Shown in pieces: positions 33,771 to 46,118 of a stretch of 64,000 nucleotides of DNA; positions within the stretch are counted from its first letter, which is position 1; each line of letters starts with the position of its first letter. The stretch spans positions 1,922,001-1,986,000 of the forward strand of contig JAULSN010000009.1 in NCBI GenBank assembly GCA_033439765.1, written 5' to 3'. A model generated the notes under the pieces. That model was not told the DNA's origin, made no database searches, and was given only the letters and a program-made list of their open reading frames with translations. The DNA is from Lasiosphaeria ovina. Lineage: Eukaryota; Ascomycota; Sordariomycetes; Sordariales; Lasiosphaeriaceae. Position numbers and translations under genes: made by a program.

Positions 33771-35948
33771 TTACTCTTCCGCCACGTTTGGCAAGGCTTC
33801 TTCCCACTTGTCGACTTCCACCACCCATTGGGGCAGCGCTATGGGGGCGTACTTCAGGCCGTGGCGCTTCTCCATCTCGACACGGAGCACTTCGGCCGCC
33901 AGCAGCCATCGTCGTTGGAGCCTTGTCTTGCGGTCCTGGAACCGCTGGACAAACACCTCCTCTTCGTTGGCGAACTGGACGGCCAGGTCCTCCATCTGCT
34001 CGGCCTTCTTCTCCTCCAGCGCCTTCCTCTCTTTCTGGTGTCGCTCTACGAGCTCGTCCAAGCATTTCGCCTGCTTCTCCCTGAGCAGGTTGATTTGTGC
34101 CTGGTGCCTGCGCTTCATCTCGTCGCGCTCGCGATATGCCTCGCGGAGAAGCTCGAGATCCTTCTCTGTCACTTGCCTAGCCGGCAGGTTGGCGTCGCTT
34201 GCAGACTTGCTCTGAGCCCCAGTACAGTAGGCTTCCATGTGCTTGAGCTTCAAGGTGATGCTCTTCTCCCAAGCCGGAAGCGTGGCGCGCAGCTCGCTCT
34301 CGGCTTCGACCTGACGATCTTCGAGATGTTGCTCTGTTTTGGCGTGGCGCTCAGCCATCTTGCTTGTCAACTCGGCGTATCTTTCCAACAGCGCAAGCTT
34401 CTTCCCAATTTGCCGTGAGCGCATGTCCGAGTCCATCTTGTCTTCAAAGTCATTAAACCGGAACATTTCTGCCTCTTGCTCCTTTTTGAGTGCCTTGAAT
34501 GCGCGGCTCTCGTTGGTCCGTCTTTCGGCCATTTGCCTCGCAAGCCTCTCTGCCGCGGCTTCTTTTTCCTGCGCTTGCTTGGCGGCTTCGAGCTCCGCGA
34601 GCCGCTCCTCCTCTTCCCGGCGCCGGCGTTCGAGCTCTTCCTCTCCGTTACAAAAGTTCGGACACCCGACGACCTGGTCCCAGACAGCCCCGCAAATGTA
34701 GCAGAACTGGGCTCGACACCGACACGTCATGTGCGTGCAGCCCGTGGCAAGCTCGACTAGTGTGCGGCATTTATAGCAACGTTTCCAGCCCGACTTTTCT
34801 CCCATCTGCAGGACCGCTTCGAGCTCCTGATCCTTGGGACAGTCTTGGCCAAGGCGGTGTGCGTGCCTCTTGCACATGGTGCAGGCCCTTGTATTGCAGG
34901 CCTTGCAGGTCGTCTCAAACGGGTGCTTGGGGTCGATCTTGGTGGCAGGAGGGATGAACTCGCTGCACATGGCGTTGGGGCAGAACATTCTCGATTCCCA
35001 AGGCGTACTATATTGCTGTACCGCCTTCAAAAACCTCTGCTGCTGCTCTCGGCTCAATATCGCTTTCACGACTGGGCCCGGAATGGGCTGGGTGCAGCAC
35101 CTCGGCGGCATCTTGGACTCGTCCACCGTGGACTGGGAGACCATAACAGCGAGGCAGTTCGAGCAATAGGTATGGCCGCACGGCAGCGTATGGAGTGTCT
35201 GGCGCTCGTTGGCAAAATCCTCGCGGCAACATATGCAGGAGCTGCAGGTGTCTTTGTCAGGGCTGCAACAAGAAAACGATATTACGGCAAGTCGGGTATC
35301 TCAGCCACAAACCACTTACATGGACGGACGAGAGGGTCGCACTTTGCGCGACCTGGTGGAGAAAGACCGCGTGAGGTTCCTGACACCCTGGATTGTGCCC
35401 GCCCTGATTATGATGCTCGTAAAACGCTCGGGCTTGCTGGGCGGGGGGCTGAGAAACCGGGGTTGGTCGAGAGCTGGATCGAGCTGGCTGAGATACTTCT
35501 CGTATTGGACGAAGGTGAGGGATTTGGACTTTCTGCGCGACAAGACATGTGTCGACTCGGTCAGGGTGGCCGGGATCATGACCGAGCGGCGAGATGCCTG
35601 CGATGTCAGGCCCGAGCTCGTGACATCGTCGGAGCCGGAGCTGGTAGATTCGGTACGGCCGTGATCGGAGGGTGACAAGACGAGCGAGTCGGCTAAGTGG
35701 GCGTTGGAGACGTCCGGGTTCCCGCGTCCGCACACGCTCCCCTCCGTCGCCGCGGCGGCCGCCGCCGGTTCATAGGCTGGCAAGGGTAGTTGGATGCTGA
35801 GGACGGCAGCCCGTGCGACAAGCTCCTCTTCGACATCGTCCTCGGTCCGACCGCCCGAGCGTCCCAAGACCTCGCGTATGTATTCGGCGTCGTTGAGCTC
35901 GGGCGGGATCGCAAGGGCGGCGGTTGGGACGAGAGAGGACAGGGCCAT
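33771..35948 (-). CDS. RBR (RING-IBR-RING) E3 ubiquitin ligase with long coiled coil
   Basis: 706-residue protein; exons 35948-35320 and 35262-33771, intron 57 bp. RBR ligases accept ubiquitin on a Cys of RING2 before passing it to substrate. RING1 starts at C216-S-S-C219 and includes LPCGHTYCSNC (C238, H240, C243, C246). The IBR includes C304-x4-C309, TTCKACNTRACTMC (329-340) and DC351. RING2 is C372-x2-C375, then ATGCTHMTC, in which Cys385 fits the catalytic Cys, then CRCRAQFCYICG (to C400). The first 200 residues are Ser/Glu-rich with no domain. From about 420 to 690 the chain is nearly all charged residues (RRREEEERLAELEAAKQAQ onward), a very long helical coiled coil, ending in a conserved-looking YAPIALPQWVVEVDKWEEAL. 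The substrate is unknown. Confidence 0.92.
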
Positions 35949-38934
35949 CGGGGGCGACCATGGGGCGAGCCCAAAGCCCGCTGATAGTAGCTGCAGCAGC
36001 AGAAGTGACTGCCGCTAATAAGGCGCCTCAAAGGGGGAGGAGAGAGAGAAGACAAAAGCAAAACGGACGCGAGCCCGGCTCAAACGGTGTGCAGCTGGAA
36101 GCCCAGGGGGCATGATATGCGATCAGAGCGGGCCCATGAATTAGAAGTGAAGCCACCCTTTTTGGTCTGAATAAATGGATGGGGCGCCGTCGTCAGGCGA
36201 GCGAGGTGAAGTCAGTGAGGCCGCGGGCGTTTGGACTGCAGCGAGTGGTCAGCCGAAAGTGGGGTGGGGGGCTTCCAACTGAGGTTGCCCCTGTCCGACC
36301 TGACCTGATCTGAAGGCGGCGAGAGAGCGAGAGCGGGGTGTCACAGTTTCCGTTGGGTTGGGCTGATGTCGCCAAGCCGGTAGCCAGCGGGAAGGTGGTG
36401 TGGAGTGGCGACCGAACGAGCAAGGGCGAGCACAGGGCACAGGCATGGCAAGCAAGGGCAAGGGCCCAGTTGTTCGATCCCAGATCGAGGCCCAGACCCT
36501 AGAATACCAGGGCAGGTTCGATATTTTTAGTGGTGACCAAACTGGGTAGGATAGTCAAAAGAAAGACGGAGAGAAGGTTTGACGGTGGGAAACCAGGAAC
36601 GGATTTGCGATTAATCCAATGTGAAATAATAGGCAACTAAAGGTAGTGACCGAGTGCAAGATGAAGAAGTTCAGGTAAACTGGAAACCAGGCAGAAAAGT
36701 AAAGAGTGAACGAGCTCGAGGGGTGAGGTGAGGCAGGTGATGGATGAAGTGGGATCGGAGAGGTCCCCACTGGCACACATTCAGGTTACCCGGCTGGTTG
36801 CCGCAGTGCGCGGAATATGTAGCGAGATCAACGACATCTACACTATGAACGAAGCCAACCAGCCACGATTTCCAGCTGGGGCACCGTCCTAGCTCCAGGC
36901 AAGACCAAGTGTAGTAGGTCTACCCGCTCCTGGGCCGTTCCGGGGCGAGACCAGGTGCTGCACTGCTGATTGTAATGTCCTATATGTACATGCATACGCC
37001 TCCCGTGCAAAGTCGAGCACACCGGGCAGAGAGAGAGAACGGCAGTGCCCGTGGAGGGGGCTCCAGTTTGCCGAGCTCTCAGGTCAGTGTGCATCCCGTG
37101 TTAGGAGCTGAGCTCGAGCATATCCCCAGTGGCGTACCCACTGTACAGTATGTGTGTGCACGTTTGGCAACCCAAAACATCCATAGCTTTTTCTTAGGTA
37201 TTTCGCCTTTTTTTTCTCAGGTACTATGGGGGATGGAAATGGACGCCAGAACAAGCGCCCTTGTAATACCGGGTCGACTTGGGGCCTGGGTTGGAAGTGC
37301 TGCCGCGGCACAGCCATATCCACTCCCGGATCTGAGCACATGGAAGGAGGAAGGAAACACCCCAACAAAGCGTGGGAAAGGGTCCTTGTGCCTCGCACCC
37401 GCGCATCGCCTTGTTAGTTTTGACATGTCATGTCTACATCCGAGGTAACCTGGGCTTTATGCTTTCTCGCCCGGAGCCACAAACTGACAGCCTTGCCCTG
37501 CCTACTAAGAGACTCAAGATCCAGCACATACCACCTTAGGTTGTTGGTAGGCGTATATACGTATCAATTATACAATACTCCAAAATCTCCAAAATCTCCT
37601 GTCTGAAAAAAGAACACTTTTGGATCATGCAGCAAGCAGCCATTGTTCCATCCCCTTTCCCCCCCAGCCATTGTCGCCGATCGCGTACTCTTCTTTTTTT
37701 CTTTTTTCTTTTTTCCGCACCCCTCTGTGGAAAGGCAGGCGGGTGTGTGGCTTTTCGCAACCATGACCAGCCAGCCAGCCCACACGGCCGCCCAATACGA
37801 AAAAGGGGAACTGCTGCCAAGAGGATGGCCCCCGGAGAGAGAGGAGGCGAGCGGCCTTGCTTGAGACGGGGGACTGAGTGAGTGAGTGAGTGTGTTGTTT
37901 GGCCGATTATATGGCCCTATTTCCTCTCGAGATCGGCATATCTTGGCATAACCCGCAAAATACATGCATGTATACTGTATCTCTCATCCAAGATTTGATT
38001 TCCCTCCCCTCCCCTCCACCGTCCCAACAAACAAACTCGCACCCACACTGGGCAGGCCACCCATCAGAAGCACTGACTTGCCCGCCGCACACCATCCCAA
38101 CTGGCCAGAAGGGCAAGCTTTAATAGAAGGATTGGACGGGGCCAACATGTCAGGACGGGAAAGTGAATAACACAAAAGATCAAGCTTGCGGGTAAGGTAG
38201 GAGGTACTCAGTAAGTAGGCAAGCTCAAAGCCAGCCCAGTTGCAGTCGACCCTGGGGCCTCCACCGAGCCGGCCAGTATTTCCCGATGTGGTAGTGAGTG
38301 AGTCTCTGGAGCTTGTGTTGCGGGATGCAGGGAGGAGCAACTACAGAAGGGCAGCGAATGAGTGGCTACTGCCCCAACGCCCTTGAGTGAAGGCAAACAC
38401 TGTGCAAAGGCGGAGGCGGAGGGGGAGGGAGAAGAAAGAAAGGAGAGAGAACGTAAACACTCCCGCATGTTTGTCGCTAGTATGTTACACACCGGTCTGT
38501 CTGTTTGTCTGTCGTGAAATGCAACTCGCGAACTGTTGCGAGATGCATGTTTTTTAAAGACCTGCATGAGAACCGAGCGCAAGACATAACTATCACTGAC
38601 CGGCGATGGAAGCCAGAGATTGGCAAGCTAGATTACCTGTCAGGTTGTCAAGCTCTCTTCTCTCTCCTAACCCCCCCATCGGGCAAATAACGATCAGCCT
38701 TGGTCTTGACTCGCCGAACGCCATCTAACCTTCTGCCTTCTCATGGGTCCTCGAAACTGCCGAAAGACTGGATCGGCATACTCTTTTGGGTTTCCACAAA
38801 CAGCACCTCAACAACCGGCCTTTACTACACGTAGCCACTACTAGCCCGCCTGGTGGCTTGCAGCTGTCTCCGGCTATCACACCCTCGCGCCAGGCACGCC
38901 AAAGAGGCGGGCTTGCATCGCCAAAGTCTCGAAC
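35949..38934. other. long intergenic region, no gene recognised
   Basis: The left end is the promoter of the RBR ligase gene; the right end is the 3' flank of POP1. About 3 kb with T-rich and CT-rich tracts (37690-37720, 38000-38030) but no supported frame. Confidence 0.55.
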
Positions 38935-41763
38935 TCAGACAGCTTCCCACCGGGCCAGCCAACCAACGTTCTCTCCTGCATTTCTCACGATGCAAAATTT
39001 TCCCTCTCTCCCCCCTCCCGCCATTTTCAGCGCTGCCAGCGCCTTCTCAGCTGAGATGGAGCCGATTGCGGTGCCCCTGCCTTCACTCAAACTGAATGCG
39101 CCCGTTGTCACGAACCCAATCAGGTCTTCCTCGTTCGGGCACAACGGGTGGCCACCAACGTCGGTCTGATTGGCGGCGGGCCTGGGGTATGGTAAGGGCC
39201 CCGTCGTGAGGATAGATTCGGCCAGGAGCCTCTTGCGGACCTCTAGGTCGGCTCTAGGAGGAATACGAGGAGGCGCTGGGCCAGGCTTTGCTCGTTTGCC
39301 GCCGCCTAGAGATCCGGCATTGGAAGTGCCTAGCTTGAGCCACTGGTCTCGGAGGTGCTTTGGTAGCGATCCAGGACCCTTGAACGGAGGCTCTGTGGAC
39401 GGAACTTCTGTCTCGGTGGATGGCGGAGAGACAGCAGAAGCTTGCGCGGTCGGGAGACGATATATCCTGGCGCAGGGGTTGGCAACGCCTCTCGCAATAA
39501 AGCTGAGGTTCACTGTGATGACCGAGCATGCGGGCGTTTTGTCCACACTTGAGGGCGTAAGTAGAGCAGCAAATGATGTCTTCGACATCTGCCTGACCAT
39601 AGTAAGGGACCGAGGGGCGCTCGCATGTTCTTTTGGTGCGCCGTCTTCCGTGTCTTTGATGTCATCCAAATCCATTGCGTCCGGATTCTCTGTAGTTGAA
39701 TTTTCGTTTGCTCTGGAGGCTTTGGCGAGGTCCTTTCTTGGAAGCCCAAAAAGATATTCGAAGTCGCATGCCAGACCGTCTCCAATCTCCCCTCTCCTCC
39801 CAGCACCAAGATCCAGGGACTTCCACTCCACCCTCTTGCCCTTGGGCCGCCGGTCCCAGTCTCGTTTGCGTTTTGCCCGCTGCTCAAGCTCCCAAGTAGA
39901 ACCTGCATCGGTTCCGGGGAAGTCACCCGGGAACCAAGGCGCGCCATGCTCAAAAGCGACTTGCCTCTGCTCGTCCAGGCCCCCAAGACGAGGATTGCCT
40001 CCAGTTGATAGAGGGTAGTGCATCAAGCTGTACCATATGGCCGGGATGCATTTCCAAGGAGCCAGGAGAGTCCACGTTCCTTGAGCTTGTCCGCCTGTGG
40101 TCGGTCTGGAGGCTAGAAGCATGACGGGGATTGGTGGGTCGGCCGCAGTCACAGGAATGGCCTCTCCAGGAGCGTTTGAGCCCTTTCGCCTGTTGATAAT
40201 CTTCTGTCGAGGTAGCTGTGACGCCCGATATCGGCCCTCCCTGCTGAATATATCAAACGGCTTCAGGCCTTCCCCAACCGGCCACTTGGTTAGCAACTCC
40301 AAAAGCGCCAGATCGTTACTCCCGTTGGTGACAGCGATCCGTTTGGGCGGATATGATAGCCGCGGATCCTTGGCCGAAAACGACAGCAAGGCATCTGTTG
40401 GAAGGGATGCTGGGTTCGCCACACCAGCAAGAGACTTAAAGACGCGTCCATGGGTCTCCTCTGTTTCGGGTTTGTTGTAATATGGCTGGAGAACGCCAAG
40501 TAAGGTCTCTGTCGAGCCAGGTCCTGTGAGTTCGATGCTGCCAATCTCGAAGCGCAAGTCCTCGACATGCACTTGAGGGGTCTGCATCTTGGCCACCTTG
40601 ACAAGCTCGTTGAATAGCTGGAGAAAGCAAGACGGGTGGGTTCGAATCAAGATTTGTCTCTGTGTTTTTTTCGGGCGCTCCGGGTTCGTCTCTTCGACAC
40701 TCCCAGCTGGCGGCTCGGGATTCCAGATAAAGGTACCAGGGCCAATGTCTCGCCTTGTGTCTTTTGTTTGCTGGCTCAACAACCCGGTCCATTTCCTGAG
40801 GCCTGCCCGCCAATTTTGGCCCCTGGTACTCCAGAGGTGCTCTTGAGTTAGACCCAAAGCCTTTAGCACTCGCTCAAGGCTCTGGGCTGAGCCGTATAGG
40901 CCGACTGTACTCATGTAGCTCACGTCCCAGACGACAGCGCCTTTCTGCCCAGAGGCGCGATGAGTTGGTCTGTAGCACTTCTCAGTCGGTGTGCATGGAA
41001 TAGCGAACCTCCAAAGAGGTCTAGTTGGCTCTGTCATGATCGCCCGCTTCGCGTGCCAGAGATGTGTTGGTAGCCAAGTCTTGTTGATTTGCCTCCTTTT
41101 GAACTTGGACTTGAGGCTTGGAGGCTCGTTCAGTGTGTTACGCCGGATCTTTGGCCTCGGTGCTCTGGTCTGTACTGTGGCCTGAATCGTGCCCTCCACC
41201 CGACTTGATGGGGTAGAACCCTGGGCCGCGGCCTTCTTCTCAAGCTGCTTCGTTCGTTTCTTAGCGGAGAGAATGCCCAACTTCTTCACCGTCTCAGCAC
41301 GTATGCGGGCGCGCGTGGTGCGTGGTCGGCGTTTTCTGGCCTCGACGGTTGGGGTATTGTCTTCGATCTGCTCCTTTCGGGCCCTCGCCCTTAGCCTCTT
41401 GGGTACTCTCCGGACATTGTGGCTGGCCGTCCTCCTCCGCATCGCTCGCGGCACCTGCTGGAAGACGCGGGTCGCATTGACGGACTTGCATTTCTGTATG
41501 CTCGATTCGAGCGCCTTGATCTCAAACTGGCGCGCGTTGAGGAACCTCTGCAGGTCTAGACGACCATCCTCGAGGGCGGCATCAGACGGTTGGGTGCGAA
41601 TGTTTCGGGCATCCTGGAACTTGACGCGCTTGAGGGAGCGTCCTGTCGAGTGCGTGTCTTTCGCCTGGTTCCGGTTGTTGCCAGATACTGTCGGGGGCTC
41701 CTTTCGCTTCCGCGCCTCCGAGGCACCAGCGCCGGAGGAGGTCGGTTTCTTTCTGCCGTCCAT
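38935..41763 (-). CDS. POP1: ribonuclease P/MRP protein subunit POP1
   Basis: Largest protein subunit of RNase P and RNase MRP, needed for tRNA 5' processing and rRNA maturation; nuclear/nucleolar. Intronless, 942 residues from the ATG at 41763. Seen in order: the fungal N-terminal signature DLQRFLNARQFEIKALE (about 65-85), an Arg-rich stretch, the POP1 domain motif NKTWLPTHLWHAKRA (about 222-238), the POPLD block WTLLAPWKCIPAIWYSLMHY followed by FEHGAPWFPGDFP (about 555-605), and the C-terminal FCIVRNAGENVGWLARWE. A Ser/Asp/Asn-rich insert with DAMDLDDIKDTEDG lies between. The open frame continues upstream of 41763 with an in-frame ATG at 42072, but that extension has no conserved features and POP1 proteins usually begin a few dozen residues before the RFLNARQFE motif. 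The gene is divergent from the NT-C2 gene, 1.6 kb apart. Confidence 0.93.
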   Translation of the reverse strand: MDGRKKPTSSGAGASEARKRKEPPTVSGNNRNQAKDTHSTGRSLKRVKFQDARNIRTQPSDAALEDGRLDLQRFLNARQFEIKALESSIQKCKSVNATRVFQQVPRAMRRRTASHNVRRVPKRLRARARKEQIEDNTPTVEARKRRPRTTRARIRAETVKKLGILSAKKRTKQLEKKAAAQGSTPSSRVEGTIQATVQTRAPRPKIRRNTLNEPPSLKSKFKRRQINKTWLPTHLWHAKRAIMTEPTRPLWRFAIPCTPTEKCYRPTHRASGQKGAVVWDVSYMSTVGLYGSAQSLERVLKALGLTQEHLWSTRGQNWRAGLRKWTGLLSQQTKDTRRDIGPGTFIWNPEPPAGSVEETNPERPKKTQRQILIRTHPSCFLQLFNELVKVAKMQTPQVHVEDLRFEIGSIELTGPGSTETLLGVLQPYYNKPETEETHGRVFKSLAGVANPASLPTDALLSFSAKDPRLSYPPKRIAVTNGSNDLALLELLTKWPVGEGLKPFDIFSREGRYRASQLPRQKIINRRKGSNAPGEAIPVTAADPPIPVMLLASRPTTGGQAQGTWTLLAPWKCIPAIWYSLMHYPLSTGGNPRLGGLDEQRQVAFEHGAPWFPGDFPGTDAGSTWELEQRAKRKRDWDRRPKGKRVEWKSLDLGAGRRGEIGDGLACDFEYLFGLPRKDLAKASRANENSTTENPDAMDLDDIKDTEDGAPKEHASAPRSLTMVRQMSKTSFAALLTPSSVDKTPACSVITVNLSFIARGVANPCARIYRLPTAQASAVSPPSTETEVPSTEPPFKGPGSLPKHLRDQWLKLGTSNAGSLGGGKRAKPGPAPPRIPPRADLEVRKRLLAESILTTGPLPYPRPAANQTDVGGHPLCPNEEDLIGFVTTGAFSLSEGRGTAIGSISAEKALAALKMAGGGREGKFCIVRNAGENVGWLARWEAV

Positions 41764-43390
41764 CTCGACATTGGCACTGCGGCTTCCAAGTTCTGTTACC
41801 GAAGGCGTCCGTCGGTCGACTGTTTGCTGTGTTAGCCTGCTGTGGCTTGGCGGCTTGTGGGAGTTGAGATCAACATTTTTTGGAACTCTTATCTTATCGG
41901 GAATTGGGGTCGCGTCTCGCCGTTCGCTGCAGGCCGCAAGCCCCAGTCCCGAACTCCACAGCGGCCCACCGGGACTCCACAGGAGTTGCCAGTTGGCGAT
42001 TGCCGAAGCACGAAAGCTTGGGCCTTCAGAGAGGCCGCATGAATCCCTATCATCAGTTGAGTGCCCGTCCATTCCATCTCGCACTGCAGTCCACAACAAG
42101 CTCGTCAGGTTTGTCCTACAGAACACGGAACCTAACTCGTGTTGGTCTGTGATACAGTCCAGCTCTCGTAGTTCCTTCACCCCCCCCACACACAAGAGAC
42201 AAATCCCGAGCCTCGAGAGCACAATGCAATTTGTCGACAAAGGTTACAACCAAGGTGAGCAGATAACCCCGCATCTTCATTCCGAGTTCTACAGCACATA
42301 CATACACGGGACTCGGGCACCACTGGGATTCAGCCGCACATGTCCTATACCGCGTGCATCGTGGAAACGGGTTGCTTGTGGATGTTTTACCGTAGCTATG
42401 CGCAGTTGCAGAGACCCGACGCGATGCGCTAGAGTCCGGCTTCCACGGCGTAGCCTGCCCGGCTCTGGCTCTGCCCGAGTTAGTCTGATCGCGAATCAAT
42501 GTCAAATCCATGGCAATTGCCCGATGCCCCGGTGCCTCAATGACAAAATGCCCAATGCGACAAGCTAACATACGGGTAGCGATCCGCCAGACAACGGGCA
42601 GACAACTGTCTGCCCGCCTGCCTTGATTTCATTGCCGCATTCCAGCCTAAGCACCACGCGTACATACTAGGTAGGTTTATCAGAAGCCGGGTTACCTCGC
42701 AGGACGGAATCCGGATTTCAATTTGGAAGATTGCGCGTTTGACGAAACCGTCGGTTCCCACCCAACGCCGCATCGAGAGCGGCTTAGACGGAACTGAGTG
42801 GGTTGCATGCGGCAGGAACTGCCCGCGCAGTACAGTGCAGTACCTGCTTTGCGTGGAAGGAGGAATTCGGTTCTGACCAACCAAGGTTCCAGATCTCGGG
42901 TTCTCACTAGCTGAGTTCCAGTCCCAGAGCAGGCAGGGCAAGTCCGGGTCTGGTCTGGCCAGGTCCTTGCTTGACTCCTTGTAGCGAAGGAGCCGCTTCA
43001 AATACTCGGACCGTCCATCCACGGGCATGTAACCCGTCCGTCAAACAGGTCATGGCAGCCCTCATCAGTAAGCATAATAACTGACTAGCGGCGCTTTCCT
43101 TTATCATCACATTCCGCTCCATTGTTTCGGTTTGCTCAGCCGAGCAGCAACAGGACCGACCGACAGTCAGACAGACCACACAGTCAGCCTTGTCGAGTCT
43201 CGAGTGATATTCCTCCCAACACGAGTCTACAGTTTCACAACCGCTCACTCCTCTTGCACTTTTTTTTCTCCCCGTTGCTCGTCCACACTTTGGCCTTTCG
43301 TCATTATGGGGCTCACCTCCCCACTCGTCCATCAGCTTTAACTTTGCACTTGTACCCGTCTCTGCGGTATCCGTATCATCATCAGCTGAT
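41764..43390. other. divergent promoter region between POP1 and the NT-C2 gene
   Basis: Both genes are transcribed away from here, so both promoters and leaders are inside. Contains a CTAGGTAGG motif at 42668. An open frame with no recognisable domains runs upstream from POP1 to about 42240. Confidence 0.55.
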
Positions 43391-45163
43391 ATGCAGTTTC
43401 TCCCTCTAGTTAACAAGGCGAGAAAGGTGCGTGACCCCCTCCCACCATCCCATCCCCACCCATGGCACCATGTTCAGATTGAGTTCTGAGGGCTAACATA
43501 ACGCCACTTACAGCCCAAATTTGAACTGCACCTCAAGGCATGTAATGATCGTTCCTGGTCCCAAACTTGTTGCGCACATGTCGGCTGCTTCGGCAGCCAC
43601 GTCGGTCCATGCAGCCCAAGCCATCCGGGCTCTGAATCTAACCTCGGTCTATCACACTAGATCTACGATCTGAACAACGTGCCCCTCGTGTCGGGCGTGT
43701 CCCTGATCAAATGGAGTCTCCCAGGTAGTATCCACGGGGAGCACCGGGGACGCACCCAGAAATGCCCCATCTTGAACCACCGCGTCGATTACCACTACTC
43801 CAAGCTCGTCCCCGTGCGCATCTCCATAGATCGCAACAACCACCTAGCCGAATGCCCCATCGAGTTTGAGGTCTTGCAAGAGTTCAACCTCGGTGGCGCG
43901 GGCGGCGTGATCGGTCGAGACGAGAAGATCACGCTCGGCACCGTGCGTCTTAACCTCAGCGAATACATCGAAGAGGGCGAGGCTATTTTGCGTGATGGCG
44001 GCACTGCTGCCCCAGCCTCTTTCGGTCCTACTTTCAACTTACCTGGACCTGGAGACTCCAAGTCGGGCCATCACCGCAAGCGCAGCTCGCTCAGTGGCCT
44101 GGGGCCAGACATTGGGTCCCTGGCAGAAGAAGAAAGCGTGCCAGCAACGCTCGTGCGGGACGGTGTGGTGCGACGCTATCTGATGCAGGAGAGCAAGATC
44201 AACTCGACCCTCAAGGTCAGCATCCTGATGGTGCAGGTTGATGGAGATCGCAACTACGTTGCGCCCCCCCTTAAGACGGCCCCCGTGTTTGGCGGCATTG
44301 CTGGCTTCGTGGCAAACGACGCACTGGAGCCTGTGGACGCCGGGGCCAACGCCGGCCAAGTGCCTTCGCCGGGCAACAAGTCGGGTGACGCGTTCGAGCT
44401 GCAAGATGTATACCGCCGCGCCCTCGCCGCCAGCTGGGCATGCCAGCCCGGCGAGCTACCTGCCGATCAGTGCATTGAAGACATATTCGCTGGCGGGGAC
44501 GGCTTCCGCACAGCGCCGTCCGCGAATAAGAGGCCCTCTTCGCAGCCGCGACATCCCCATAGTCTTCCGGCTGCTGGTCAAAATCACAGCATTAGAACCG
44601 GAGGCTCTAGCGGCGGTGTGACGGGTAACAGTTCCCCTAGCACGGGCGGGTCGGCAAGCAACGCTCCACGGGAGGACAACGATTCCCCCTCAGGCGACGA
44701 CGAGAGTACAGATATGATGGCCACTCTAAAGCCTCGTGACATGGCGAGGTTGCGCAGCCATCTGCACCTGCACCATTTGCGCCATCACAGCGGCGCTAGT
44801 GACCGGAGCACAGGCACCGCCCTGGGGGGCGACCAAAGCCGCAGCAGTCGCAACCCCGACCGCGACCGTGAAACAGATCGAGAATCAAGCCGCGGTATAG
44901 GGCTGAACCTCACCGGCAACCTCAGCGGCAGCGGCAGCAGTAACGGCTCAAATCGCGACCTGACGCAGCTGCTCAACCACCGTCGCGACGGTAGTAAGGA
45001 CACCACGGGTGGCGGTAGGCGCAGCCGCAGCGAGAGCCTGGCGACGACGATTGGTAGCGATCGAGAACGCAATCGCGATGGCTTGAAGCGCGCCCGTGAG
45101 GTTGACGAGTTTGACATGCGCGATGATCTCGTTGCTTGGGCCGTCCCGGTTATACCAACCTAG
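43391..45163 (+). CDS. NT-C2 (EEIG1/EHBP1-type) domain protein
   Basis: 520-residue protein with an N-terminal C2 domain of the EEIG1/EHBP1 type (NT-C2). In animals such domains link membranes and the cytoskeleton; the fungal role is not established. Exons: 43391-43426, 43514-43537, 43661-45163. The first two exons are tiny (12 and 8 codons). Domain text: KFELHLK, IYDLNNVPLVSGVSLIKWSL, KCPILNHRVDYHYSKL, CPIEFEVLQEF, ITLGTVRLNLSEYIE, then YLMQESKINSTLKVSILM (about 10-225). The second intron is GC-AG (AAG|GCATGT ... CTAG): only that border joins HLK to IYDLNN in frame. The C-terminal half is Ser/Gly/Asp/Arg-rich and looks disordered, with HHLRHHSG and many Arg-Asp pairs. No transmembrane segment. 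Confidence 0.88.
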
Positions 45164-46118
45164 CCTCCCCTTTTTTCTCTTGCTTGTTTATATTTCTACC
45201 CTGCTTGCTACCCCCTTTCGACGAGTTTCTATTAGCTGAGCTATTTTCTTTAGGTTCTCAACCGACTGGCGGCTTCTTGCTATTCTTTATTTCCTATATT
45301 GTTATTTTACATTTATACCGATATATGGCCGCGATGGCTGGATAAACAGGCGGCGGCTTCTGTGTCTTTCATCTTTATCTTCTTGGACGTATGTATGCTG
45401 TTTGTTGTATAGGCGTTTTGGGAGGGCTGGGAGAACTGTGCCTGTGGACTTGTGTCTCATATATATAACTACCTCCTACACATACATGACAGGCAGTGGG
45501 AAGGTCAATCGACTCAGGCGGCCATGGTGGCGAGCTAGTCCGCACATCTGGCTCGCACTAGATTCTCACGCTACATGTTCGAAACGAGCTGCGTACCTTC
45601 AGACAGGCAGGCAGGCATGCTCGTGGGTGGAAGTCTGTAACGTTATCTAGCTGTATGATTGGGGACATGGGTAGATATGAAAAGGGGGATGAAAGCTCAA
45701 AATAAGGCAAAAGTGAACACCATGAATCAATTGCCCCGTATCCGTGGTTTCTTGGCTTAAACTAACAGGTACCTACCGAACCGCCAATTCAATCCGCTAG
45801 AAGGCTTAGTGCTAACCCCAATTTCCATGTCCCTTCTTCTATTAGGCAGGACAGGATAACCGTACGGCATCCAGGTCATAACAGTAGCTGAAACCGCCGA
45901 AAAGGTCACACCTCCGACACAGTCACAGACGAAACATGAATGCCTCTTTGAAACTATTCGTCTCCGTCTTGTCTCTTCACCTCTCTTCTTCTATTGGCTC
46001 TAGATAAATTCTCACGAATATCTATGTGCCGTGCCGTGCGGTTCTTGCTTGTTTCCTCCTCCCACACTACAAAAACGTCTATTATTTCTAGGCAGTCTCA
46101 AGACAAGCCAATGCCCCT
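45164..46118. other. convergent intergenic region
   Basis: Holds the 3' flanks of the NT-C2 gene (+) and SSZ1 (-). T-rich after 45164, with a GGTACCTACC motif at 45769. No gene recognised. Confidence 0.55.

Noticed and set aside
39170..40018. 282-codon plus-strand open frame inside POP1
   Set aside because: Antisense to the POP1 coding sequence; explained by codon bias on the other strand.
42072..42240. N-terminal extension of POP1 from an upstream ATG
   Set aside because: The frame is open but the added residues lack conserved or protein-like features; the ATG at 41763 gives a typical N-terminus.
41189..42568. 459-codon plus-strand open frame overlapping the 5' end of POP1
   Set aside because: It is antisense to the conserved N-terminal region of POP1 and its translation shows no domain or plausible composition.
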